Positions 31,943-42,387 of a stretch of 64,000 nucleotides of DNA are shown one piece after another. The translations under genes were made by a program, and so were the position numbers. The notes under the pieces are model-generated. The model saw nothing but the letters and a program-made list of their open reading frames with translations. It made no database searches and was not told where the DNA came from. Origin of the DNA: Whalleya microplaca (lineage: Eukaryota; Ascomycota; Sordariomycetes; Xylariales; Xylariaceae); assembly GCA_022497155.1 (NCBI GenBank), contig MU385728.1, positions 124,001 to 188,000 on the forward strand, written 5' to 3'. Position 1 is the first letter of the stretch. Each line of letters begins with the position of its first letter.

Positions 31943-34080
31943 TGCCCCTGTTTGTTTTGGTGTTCAAGACCCTAGGGGTGTTGGGAAGAGCGATGTAATC
32001 GGCCGCAAACTATCCAGGATTGCCTGGGCGGGTTGCTCGAATTGATATGCAGCCTTTGCGATTGGAATGCTAAGCAGCCAAGGGAACCGGGGGCGATTTT
32101 ATTATTCGGTATTCGGTAGGAGGATCGGCGAGGCTTGATCGAGTGTACGTGTTTGCTTGTTGATGAGTTCGGTATGAGGGTGGTGGTGGTTGTCGAGGTG
32201 AGGAGTCCTTGTGTGTGGATTCGAAGAATGGGTAGAGGGTGGAAGAGAGAAGAGAAGAGGAGGACGACAATGTGGTTGGGACTATAATGCAGCCATTCGT
32301 GCAGGCACTAATCATGAATTAGAAGTAGAAGTAGAAGTACCCTGGTGAAGACGAAGTCAGAATACATAAATCACAAGCGTCACGAGCCCTTGGGGCTTAG
32401 CCTAGGCCAGTGGGCAGCTGCTACTTCTGGGCATTAAACTGCTCTAACTGACCTAACCTCAGGCTGGCAGCCCTCTGGTTCACAGTACGCGGTACTTGCA
32501 CTTATCAGCCTGCAGCGACTAAGTAGCGTAGCACAGACCACTTACAGAGGGGCAACACCAAGCCTATAATGGTTTAGGGGGATTCATTTGGGACAGGGAT
32601 AGTGGCGGTAATCCGCCATCCGACGAAGCAGACCGGCCTGCGGCTGCAAGCATCATCTTCCTCATCATCTTCTCTTGTCTGCGCTACATTTGGAGCTTTT
32701 CGATATTGAGCGCTTACAACAATGTAATGGTACTGCACTGCACCTGGGCACATAGCACCTCGCTACGGACTCATGTAATACACTCATATGGGACATATAC
32801 GCCGTATGCTCATATGCCTCATTTGGGCATACATTCCCCGACAGATTCCTCATCATACCACTGACCACTCCTTCTCTTGCCGGTTCGGGAACAACATCAT
32901 CCTCGAAGTCCGGCAGTCCGAGACACAACACATAGTTGGTGAAGAGACACGGGCTCTGTAACCACAGGCCAAACTAATAGAGGAAAGCCACCGTCACACG
33001 GAATCCTACCGTGTAAGCCGTGTCTCTACCTCGAGGGGGAACATCGAATCTCTCGAGAGGTCTGTATGTATATGTAACCGGCATATAAATTACTTATAAT
33101 AAAGCGAGTTAAATATGTACATGAAGTTATCATATACGCAACATATGTTGCTGGAATATCATTCGGCTGTGTCGTTGATGAATGCCATTGGGATCGTCAT
33201 AAGTTCCTCTCCACTATAGATCAATGTCCCATGCTGCAATGCAACCGTAGCCCGCGTTTAACTGGGGTTTGAAGTTAAATTGTACATCCCCCTAAGAATG
33301 AATGGAGATGCATTGATGAATAACCCTTTGCCCCCTAACCAACGACGTTACCGTACGCATGTACGTACGTATGTAACCTGTAGCCTTGAGAGGATGGAGA
33401 TGTGCTTCAGTCCGTCAACCTTGGACATCTGAGAGATAACGAGGATCTAGACCTAGGTAACCCAACTTCGTACCTACCGTATACTTATAGGTAGTATGTA
33501 TGCAAGCAGCCTGCGCTTCTGTAAGGAAGATCCTTCGAGCCCTTCTTGCTGTCTTACATGAGGTATGACACCGCCCATCGCACACTTAGCTCATCTATCC
33601 TCTGGCAACAGTCAGCGTCTGAATAATTCCCTTCACCTATTGAAGTAGCCAAGGACACATTGCGTCTCACAAGTGTAGATATCGCTGCCGTTTCTTCACC
33701 CAGAGGACTGCCATGACCTGTCTATACGGATTTACCGTCTATGTTCAATATAAGTAGCCATCCGTCTTACGTACACAGAACCAGGCCGGGCACGGCGTCA
33801 TCTCACACGTAGGACAAGCATCCGCTGACTTCCCTCACGAAAAAAGCAAGCCTTGTACCTACATACATACATACAGAACAAAGCAGATGTCCCCCGCGAA
33901 AACGCCAATCTAGCTACCTGTATATACGAGGAAGATGCACGCCTGTCGCTCGCGCCCTGCGGATCGGGTCCCTCATCTTCTTCGTATACGCGGTGCGTGT
34001 GGCTTCGCCATCATGTTGTCCCATCTATTAGTTACCACCACTCAGCGATGAGCTGCTCTCGTGCTCTGATGTCGGTGGCT

Positions 34081-34105
34081 GGGGGGGGGGGGGGGGGGGG
34101 GGGGG
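34081..34105 (+). repeat. G homopolymer (25 nt)
   Basis: Uninterrupted G run directly before the first copy of the sequence duplicated around the gap. Confidence 0.9.
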
Positions 34106-34195
34106 ATAGTTGACCCTTTTAAGGTGCGCCGGGAAAATAAATCGGGGGGGGCGGGTTTATTATGGTGTGGGACGGAAACAACTAGATAAAAAAAA

Positions 34196-34205
34196 NNNNN
34201 NNNNN
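34196..34205. other. assembly gap (10 N)
   Basis: Ten N bases. Near-identical sequences lie on both sides (34105-34195 and 34283-34375), separated by low-complexity GC sequence and a 30-nt C run. Confidence 0.95.
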
Positions 34206-34282
34206 TACCCCCCCGCCCCTCCCGGCGAGCCGCCCGGCGCGCGGGGGGCGGGCGGCCCCCCCCCCCCCCCCCCCCCCCCCTC

Positions 34283-34375
34283 GATAGTTGACCCTTGATA
34301 GGTGACCGCGGAGAATAAAGCCTGGGCTGCAGTTTTAGTATTTGGTAGGACGGCAACACCTAGATAACAAAACCT
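34283..34375 (+). repeat. second copy of the sequence duplicated around the gap
   Basis: GATAGTTGACCCTT at 34283 repeats GATAGTTGACCCTT at 34105. Matching continues through the TATTTGGTAGGACGG / TATGGTGTGGGACGG and ACCTAGATAA / AACTAGATAA segments. The first copy carries extra Gs, as low-quality read ends would. Confidence 0.8.
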
Positions 34376-35010
34376 TGTCTATCTGGGTTAGTAGAGGACG
34401 GCTCAAGTTAGTGAGGATATGCACTCGAATACCTATCCCGTGGATAAGAAAAAGCACGGCCCGGACGTTACGCAAGCCTCATCCTCATTACCCACACCGT
34501 GCAACACCGCTATACGCTCGTACCCCTCGAGCTATAGGTGTAGGTCAAACTGAGGCTTAGGGCAGGATGAATTCACCTCGTCGTCGATGATCTTCGTGGC
34601 CTGGATCCGAGCCGAGGCTCAGGTACGCCACGGTGGAATTCTACGTAAGCATACTTTAGTCTTCGGAGAGGTGACGCGGCCGAGCGGGCCGGGCCGTCAG
34701 TCGGGCTCGAAGGCGCTTGGGCGGCGATGCGGGTGTCGATCGAGTGGAAGACGCTCGCTCGCTCGCCCGCTTGCTGGCATGTTTACACCGAAGAGTTTAA
34801 TCCACCGCCTTGGCCATAGATACGGTATATGCCTCTTTGCCTGATGTGAATACGCAGATGGAGACATCTTGTGATTAAGATTGAGGAAGGACTCATAAAG
34901 ACAACGTCGAAGGTAAAATATGAGTTTTACTCATGTATATTCATTGAGATGTTTATAGGGACACCTTGGATTTAGGAGTTCGTGAGTATCTAATAAGAGG
35001 ACTTTTTTGA

Positions 35011-35045
35011 AGGCTGTAAAAGGCTGTAAAAGGCTGTAAAAGGCT
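35011..35045 (+). repeat. three tandem 10-mers (AGGCTGTAAA) plus partial copy
   Basis: Three perfect units followed by AGGCT. Intergenic, about 330 bp beyond the 3' end of cwc25. Confidence 0.9.
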
Positions 35046-35371
35046 ACAGTCAAATACACTTTATAAATGATGACTTTCAGGACTACAATATCACACTTTG
35101 AAAGATCGACCCTAAAGAGAAAATGGAATCCCGAGCGTGATTCATTTCTATTCTTATGGCGACTAGGACCCCCTCAATGGAATAATACTTCATTCTCATG
35201 TGAGATTTTGGTAAACTCATGGTCAAATCTAGCAACCTCGAGAACCATGATCTTCCGGCCTGCCAATCATGTACGATTAATACCCTGCTCTATTCCTGGC
35301 TTAGCCCCTAACACCATGTAAACCCAGACGGATAGCTGATAGTCCCATCTCAGCAACAGGCCCAGCATACT

Positions 35372-36694
35372 TTACGCGATGAGCTTTCTCCGTAACCCGT
35401 TCACGAACTCCTTATCACCATACTTCCCCGAACGCTCCCGCGCCTTATCGTCAGCCTCCCGTTCCAGGCGCTCTTTCTCCGACAGTGCTGCCAACCGTTG
35501 TTCTCTGTCCTGGTCCAGGCTGGACGCAGCTTCTTGCATAGCGGCAAGCTTGCGAGCACGCTCCTCGGCGGCAGCTGAAGCATCCGAAGAGTTGCTCGTA
35601 CCATTGGGAGCATTTTGGCGACCATTACTATCGCTGTATTTGTTGGGTCTTCGGTCACGGTAATCCCGGGGTTCATCTTTCTCGTCGGAATAGCGTCGGC
35701 GTCCTCGTGGTGTCTCGTCTGGGCAGTCACGTCTTCTCCTATACCCATCGTCCCTCGCGTCATCGCGGCGTGGGCTCCGCGACCGATCTCTCCGTGATTT
35801 GCTATAGTCTTTAGGTTCGTCGCTGGAGACGGATCGCTTTCGCTCATAGCGTTCGGAATGACGTTCCTTCCTCGAACTGTATCCGTCTCGAACCCTCATC
35901 CTGTCTCGGGAATCAGATCTGCGGCGTCCATGTTGACGTTCTCTCGAGCCATCCCTATCTCTCGAGTCGGAACGGTGGTGTCTTCGGTGGCGGTGTTCTC
36001 TGGAGTGCGATCTATGCCTGTGTCGCCTCGAGTGCCTATCCTCCCTCCGTGAAGGCTGCTTTTCCTCCGTCTTTCCCATAGATGCGAGAAGTTGTTTTCT
36101 CTTTATCGGATCGTTCATCATCGCCTCGTATGCCGCTTGCTCCTGTTTCTTGATAGCGAGTAATGGGTCTTCCCGCAATTTGCTCTGAATGTCCCTCGGT
36201 GCGTTGGCATTTTGGACTGCCATAAAACTGCTTTCGCCGGCCTGCTTCTTGAGAGCTTCATGATCGCCGCCTTGCGTAAGAATGTTGTCGATTCTCCGTT
36301 TGCCCACTGCAGTAAACTAGAGTCAGTAAAAGGATAATAGGGGAATCCTAGATGCTGCTTACACAGATAGCCCTCGAGCTCTTCGGCGGTTCCTCCCTGG
36401 CCATTATCGCTGGGGCCTGAGTACATCCATTCTACTCGGTCAATCTTCTTGCGCCCGCCCGCAGCTTCGAGCTGTCTCTGTAACTCTTCCTGTGCGCGCT
36501 CTTCTTTGATTTCTTGGATTCTGGCTTCGGTGCGCTTCCTTTCTTCGAGTGCCTTCTTCTCCCTGTAGTGTTCCGAGTTAGTGATTGGCGCTGGCGAGAA
36601 GTCTAGGGAAATGTACGTACTCTTCATACACCCTCGCCTGATTCTTCAACAGGGCAGGGTGATACGATTTCTTGAGCTGAAGATCGCCTCCCAT
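35372..36694 (-). CDS. cwc25: pre-mRNA-splicing factor Cwc25
   Basis: Three exons: 36621-36694, 36363-36562 and 35372-36306; introns of 58 and 56 nt; 402 aa. Cwc25 joins the catalytically activated spliceosome and promotes the first transesterification, acting in the nucleus after Prp2. The N-terminus [19 protein letters not shown] followed by [12 protein letters not shown] is the Cir_N-type motif typical of Cwc25. Next come RVEWMYS and a linker ELEGYLLGKRRID, formed exactly across the second splice. The C-terminal half is Arg/Ser/Asp/His-rich (RS-like, about residues 190-320), then a charged helix ending [11 protein letters not shown]. The splice at 36363 needs donor GTAAGC, which preserves the conserved YLLGKRR. 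The gene is divergent from csn2 across 558 bp. Confidence 0.9.
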
Positions 36695-37252
36695 TTTGAC
36701 GATAGAAGAGATCTGTTGCCCAAAAAAGGTAAAGAAAAGGATGGTGTGTTGTTGATAGAATGATGTGGGCGTGGTAGAATGTTGTAGGTTAGTGGTGAAG
36801 ATGAATGAATGCGATAGGAATCGATATTTACAGGTTTAGTTGCCACATTCGAATGCCCAGCCACATCCAAGCGCCACAACATGTACGTACCTCCTTCGTA
36901 AGGTACATGCTAGAAGTACCTTTTTAAAAGGATGGGCTGTGGGGTAATAACTGCTGTACATGTACATATCCGTATGTACTAGCCTCAACCCCGCGATCGC
37001 CGGCGGTGCCAGCTAGGTTACTAGGTTGCTGGGCACACGGAGCAACTGGGTTAAATGGTCTGTGTCCATATTTCATGTGCAGCCTTACAAGAAGTTACAA
37101 CCATCGACATAGCATAGCAGCATCTCGGGAGCTTTCTACTTTCTCCCCCTCCAGATACACCTAATTCCTGACAACCCATATTCTTTTGATCGCCAACCCA
37201 TCAGGTCCTACGACATCCATTGTCTATCGTCTATTCACTGGACACCGCCAGC
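36695..37252. promoter_or_regulatory. shared divergent promoter region cwc25 / csn2
   Basis: 558 bp between the start codons of two divergently transcribed housekeeping genes. No strong TATA box is apparent; C/T-rich tracts precede the csn2 ATG. No further gene. Confidence 0.5.
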
Positions 37253-38845
37253 ATGTCGGACGACGATTTCATGCAAGAGTCCGATGAGGAGCAGTATGTA
37301 CCTGCCTTGACCTCCCACTACCTATGCTACTTCTAACCAGGACTCCTTGCTAGGTACGACTTCGAGTATGAAGATGAGGATGACGAGGACTCTGGAGATG
37401 TCGATATTGAGAACAAATACTACAATGCCAAGCAGATGAAGTCGACCGATCCTGAAGATGCTATCGATGAATTCTTAGGTATTCCTCCCCTCGAGCCTGA
37501 AAAGGGCGATTGGGGATTCAAGGGCTTGAAGCAGGCCATCAAGCTGGAGTTCCGATTAGGTAGATATGACAAAGTGAGCACTTGCTTGGCCCATGAAGTT
37601 GCCATTTCAACAGTCTAACTAACGAGTGTTCAGGCCGTTGAGCACTACACCGAGCTTCTGACGTACGTCAGATCTGCCGTCACCCGTAACTACTCCGAGA
37701 AGTCGATCAACAACATGCTCGACTATATTGAGAAGGAGTCTGGAAATGAGGCGGCCCAAAGATGCATGGAGCAGTTTTATTCCTTAACCCTGAATTGCTT
37801 CCAGAACACAAACAACGAGCGTCTATGGCTCAAGACGAATATAAAGCTTGCTAAACTCTTGCTTGATCGTAAGGAATACCTCTCCGTAACCAAAAAGCTA
37901 CGGGAGCTGCAGAAAGCCTGCCAACGCGAGGATGGAACCGACGACCCGAGCAAAGGCACATATTCCCTGGAGATATACGCCTTGGAGATCCAGATGTATG
38001 CCGAGACGCGGAACAACAAGCAACTAAAGGCCTTATATCAAAGAGCGCTTAAAGTGCGTTCAGCAGTACCTCACCCGAAGATTATGGGAATCATCCACGA
38101 ATGCGGTGGCAAGATGCACATGAGCGAAGAGAACTGGAAGGATGCCCAGAGCGACTTTTTCGCATCATTCCGCAATTACGACGAGGCCGGCTCCTTGCAG
38201 CGGATTCAAGTCCTCAAGTACCTCTTACTCACCACCATGCTCATGAAGTCCGACATCAACCCCTTCGACTCGCAAGAGACCAAACCTTACCGCAATGACC
38301 CGCGTATAGCTGCCATGACTGCGCTAGTGGACGCGTACCAGCGAGATGATATGCATACATATGTCAACGTTCTAGAGAAGAACCAAGACATACTGGCAGA
38401 CCCATTCATCGCGGAGAATATCGACGAGGTCACGCGCAATATGCGTACCAAGGCCGTTGTAAAGCTCATTGCGCCATACACGCGCATGAAGCTTGGATGG
38501 ATCGCACAACAACTCAAGATTTCCGAGATAGAGGTGCAGGATATCCTCGGGTTTTTGATCGTAGACGGCAAGATCCGAGGCAAGATCGACCAGCAAGCCG
38601 GTATCCTAGAGATCGAGTCCGACGCCGATGCCGAGCGGGTTGAGGCTATAGACGCTTGGTCTCATGCTTTGATCGGACTATATGCCACCATTTTCAAGGA
38701 CGGCGAAGGCTTCAGATTGGCTGAACATCATGCTCAGCAAGACGACACCGCCCTTCCCTCCATGTTTGCCGCTGAATCCAGTAGACCTCGAGGAGCTGCT
38801 CTCAAGGGCAAGATGCCGGGTAAGAACTTCTTCCGCCCAGGTTGA
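37253..38845 (+). CDS. csnB: COP9 signalosome subunit 2
   Basis: Three exons: 37253-37293, 37354-37573 and 37634-38845; both introns 60 nt; 490 aa. CSN2 is a scaffold subunit of the COP9 signalosome, which removes NEDD8 from cullins and is needed for fungal development. The protein opens with the family's acidic stretch MSDDDFMQESDEEQYDFEYE, then the KYYNAK motif. A TPR-like helical solenoid follows, with NNERLWLKTNIKLAKLLLDR (about residues 121-140), and a C-terminal PCI/winged-helix domain (about 330-440) with YTRMKLGWIAQQLKISEIEV. It ends GKNFFRPG. Length and order match orthologues. The first splice places the acceptor in CTAG|GTACGAC, which preserves the reading frame and the EEQYDF motif. 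Confidence 0.93.
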
Positions 38846-39539
38846 ACAGGGAATCATGTGTTGTCCATAGCACGAGCTTCTGTACTTTGCGCATATATTG
38901 TCATCTTGGGGGAATGAAAGTGAGGAGTATTCGCGATGATTAGAAGCCCCTGGCAACCCATCATGCACGCATGTTTGGGTCGATCGCGGCGATCGAATGG
39001 GTATACCGGCCGCTTATGACTTTCATGGAAAGACTGCCATGAACTGGTCAGCCCCTGGCGGCACCGTGCTAGGTACCGGAGTGCGCCTACTATGTAGGTA
39101 GATAGGCATGAGATACCTAATAAGACTAAATTACGACAGTAATCCTGTAAAGTCCAACTATTGCTTGGCTATCGTGAATATCTAGTGCTACTAAGAACTG
39201 GTGATATATTAAGTAGTCGAGTTACGCTTTGGCTGAATCATTTTCATGGTAGTAAATTCTTACTGCTCAGAAGCTTATCTCAACTTCAGAGCCTACGTAT
39301 GTATAAGATCAATACAGGGGTTACTGGCAGATAGTACAACCCCTTAAACCGTCGCCAGCACCAGTCCTACAGCATCTCACCACGAGTCACAAAACTTCCG
39401 CGAGCTTCGATGATATGACAACGAGTCTATAACGTTTGAAATCACCAAAGGAGCGACAGATCATACCCGAACAACATAAACCAACACAAAGGAACAAGCA
39501 GCGCAGCCAAATCCCAACCCCCCCTCAGCACCGCACCCC
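38846..39539. other. convergent 3' intergenic region csn2 / NmrA-like
   Basis: 0.7 kb between converging genes, AT-rich after the csn2 stop. No gene, RNA or notable repeat was seen, apart from a small palindromic GATCGCGGCGATC near 38982-38996. Confidence 0.5.
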
Positions 39540-40883
39540 TCAAAGCCTCCCACTCCGCCCATCCTCCGAGAGCTTCAAAACATGCGCCATATTCTCCGGC
39601 TGCACCCTCTCCCACAACCCCCCCAGCCCCGCCTTCACCCCCCTCTCATGCTCGCGCCTAAACCACTCCTCCGCGGACCGGATCCTTCCGGGGTGGATCT
39701 CATCCAGCAGCGCGTAGTCCTTCCGACTCACCCCCCCTTCTCCCCCTTCTCCGGCGCCGGAGGCCCGCCACACGGCCCAGAACCCGGCGAAGTTGTCGCG
39801 CAGGCTCATCGTCGCCGGGTCCGCGGGGTCCGCGTTGTAGCCCGCGGGCTGCACGTCGCCGTACGCGCGCCAGGAGGCGAAGAAATCCTCGGGGGAGGTG
39901 TCGATGTAGCGGCCGGGGTGGCCTGTGGTTGTGGCGAAGGCGGAGGCGAGGGAGGCGCCGGAGATGTGCGAGATTGAGGCGGGGATGTTGAGGCCGGAGG
40001 CGAGGTGAGGGTGGTCGAAGAGCCATTTTGCGTACACGCCGCAGTCGTCGAGGGCCGTTAGGGGGATCGCGCCGGTGGAGAGGGGGAGGCGCCAGGTTGC
40101 TATGCCGCTGTGGGAAGGGGGGGTGTTAGTATATAACTTTGTCAGGGGGATTGGAAGTTCTGAGATACGTCTCAGGGGTTTCAACATGAGGTTTGGTAGA
40201 CATGATTTCTAAGGCTGTCTGGGATAGTGAGGAGAGGACTTCGGAATACATACTCTTCCACGTTAAGCGGGATGGCGGTCTGCTTCGAGATGGCCATCTC
40301 GATGTATGGACCCGTCGTGAGGAGCGCGGCCTTCATGCGGTGCTGGTTCTCGCGGTTCTGCCAGAGGATCCACTCGCCGATGCGGCCCTTTCCATCTAGA
40401 TGGCCCGCCCTATTACATTCCCAAGAGTCAGATCAGACCAAGTTCTCCTCCCTAAAACCACAGGAAAACCAAAAAAAGGGGGGGGCAGCATATTACTAAC
40501 CTAAACTCAGGCCTATACCCGCTCTTCTTATAAGTATAGTCAAGGTTCCCGTAGACGTACACCTGGACGCCCTCCTCGATGGCGAGCTCGTAGGCGCGGA
40601 TGGCCCAGTACATCTCGGTCTTCTCGCCGGCGTTGAAGCCGTCGAGGTTGACGAAGGCGCCCCAGGCGCCGCGGAAGACGGCGCGCAGGTCCGCCTCCGA
40701 CGCGAAGGTGCCGACGACGGGCTCCACGGGGCCGAAGGCCTGCAGCTGCGTGAACCGCGCGCTCGAGGGGTCTCGCGTCAGCGCGCGCACGGTGTAGGAC
40801 CCCGATTGCACTAGGTCTCGGATGATGGGGATCCCTTGCGCGCCGGTGCCGCCGATGACTGCGATGAGGCGAGGCGTGGACAT
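39540..40883 (-). CDS. NmrA-like NAD(P)-binding Rossmann-fold protein
   Basis: Three exons: 40501-40883, 40254-40409 and 39540-40107; introns of 91 and 146 nt; 368 aa. The N-terminus carries the dinucleotide-binding loop AVIGGTGAQGIPII (GGTGAQG at about residues 11-17), then RALTRDPSS, the usual second-strand Arg that favours NADP(H). The NmrA family covers redox sensors such as the nitrogen regulator NmrA and reductase-like proteins with altered active sites. The YKKSGYRPEFRAGHLDGKGR segment across the first splice is typical of the fungal group, as is RLPLSTGAIPLTALDDCGVY after the second. The C-terminal region is less conserved. Whether it is a redox enzyme or a regulator cannot be decided from sequence. 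It lies in the same orientation as the Nudix gene, 516 bp apart. Confidence 0.85.
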
Positions 40884-41398
40884 TTTGGAATGGTGTGGTG
40901 GTATAAGATTTGAAGTTCTAGAGTGGTGTTCTTGCGATACTATGTTTATGCCCCAAAAAACAGAACTCTCGCGCTCAAACCTGGCGGAGAGGTGCAGTTT
41001 TATAGTCTTGATCGTAGTATTGATCGACCTCCAAGACCTCTATGCACTGCATGCAGTCATACTCATCATCATCACTAACCACACCAAAAGTTCCAGCAAT
41101 AGGCCGGTATCGTATTTTCTGATTATTCTATCGAATCTCGCGAATAGTGATCAGATTGTCTAATACGATCTGCCGAGGACGAAATGCATATGTTAGCGGG
41201 AAGTCGCCAAATGTGAGAAATCATTATGCGTGATAAGGGGTGATCACTAATCACTCTCTCGACATCGCGAGGTCCCCGAGGTTTGTCCCAACGTTGCCGC
41301 GCCGTTGCATCTATCATGATATCCCGAGTGAGTCCATCTAACAACGCCTCCCATGTCTACCCAGCAAGATTACAAATCCGCAAAATGCAACGAAAAGA
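40884..41398. other. promoter region of NmrA-like gene and 3' flank of Nudix gene
   Basis: 0.5 kb of spacer between tandem minus-strand genes. No additional coding region or repeat is visible. Confidence 0.5.
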
Positions 41399-42387
41399 TC
41401 ATAACTTGAATTGCTTCGCGACCTCGATCCCTTCCGCAAACGTTCCGACCCGCGCATCGATGGCGAAGCCCTCGGCTTCGAACTTCTTGCACTCGGCATA
41501 CAGATTGGTCAGCGGAACCAGAAACACCTCGATGAACTCGTCCTCTTCCAGCTCCGGCTTGAGGTTCTGGTTCTCAGGCAAGCTCATGTCAACGGTGACG
41601 TGAACCATCCGCAGATTGGTGTTGCAGAAACCAGGGTCTAGTAATCTTCGTCAGTAAACCGCCCAGTATAAATCACAAACCCAAGAATTACCCCCAGAAA
41701 CCCAGTCAAGCCAGGAATATCTTCAATTCCGGAAATTTGATTTAAATTGAAGCTTTGATTCTCTCAGGGTGATTGGTTGGGGTGACTCAGGTAGCTGAGA
41801 TGTCTCCCCTCCAGGTCATACAAGCACCACAGCTTTCAGGGTCGGCAACACATTAAAAATAGATACTTACCGTTGTACATCATGGGTGATGTCTCCGATG
41901 GCTTGCCGATGTAGCCAGTCTCCTCCTTCAGTTCCCGAACGGCAGCCGCCTCGGTGGTTTCACCATTGTCGATGAGGCCCGCGGGGACCTCGATGCAGAC
42001 CATGTCGATGGGGGCGCGGTACTGCTTCTGAAGGACGATCTGGGGACCCTCGGGCATCTCCAGGATCGCCACGATTCCCACGCCATCAATGTCGCTGGAT
42101 TTGGGCCGCGTGGTACGCTCGGCTGACTCCCAGGTGCGTGTCTGGCTCTTAGAATCGCTGTATGTTAGCCTGGAAAGGTCAAGTTAGTATAAATTAAATT
42201 GCAGCTCACTGGCCGATGCATCGTCACTGCCTACTTCACCAGCTTCATCCATACCGCCTCGCTGTTTTCCTGCATTTATTGTCAGCTACCTACTCCAGCT
42301 CATGGTGACAGGCTAAGATCTAGGTATATGGAGGTTCACACTTACGAGGGGCTTTGTCGACAGCGCCTTGAAATTAGAGAACGACAT
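41399..42387 (-). CDS. Nudix hydrolase, ADP-ribose pyrophosphatase (Ysa1-like)
   Basis: Four exons: 42346-42387, 42235-42257, 41871-42169 and 41399-41637; 200 aa. The Nudix box is complete: G-LIDNG-E-TTEAAAV-RE-L-K-EE-T-G-Y (GX5EX7REUXEEXGU), on a strand following VAILEMPEGPQIVLQKQYR. The family member hydrolyses ADP-ribose to AMP and ribose-5-phosphate; other nucleoside diphosphate sugars are possible. The motif RTWESAERTTRP and the ending DARVGTFAEGIEVAKQFKL are as in fungal ADP-ribose pyrophosphatases. Exon 2 is only 23 nt (AVWMKLV). I placed its acceptor at GCGAG|GCG because it keeps the phase and the conserved KLVK motif; the preceding ACAG, 4 nt upstream, would break the frame. This exon is the least certain part of the model. 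Confidence 0.85.

Larger units (their letters stand above)
31943..35371. other. 3.4 kb intergenic region with scaffold gap
   Basis: This region includes the rho3 promoter (31943 to about 32400, with an AGAAGT hexamer repeat near 32320), AT-rich DNA, the assembly gap with its flanking near-duplicates (34081-34375), a GC-rich patch near 34670-34780 and a 10-mer tandem repeat at 35011-35045. Frames here are short and unsupported. No gene was identified. Confidence 0.5.

Noticed and set aside
34081..34280. Telomeric or centromeric repeat suggested by long G and C runs
   Set aside because: Pure homopolymers, not TTAGGG units, and located at a scaffold gap; best explained by sequencing and assembly error.
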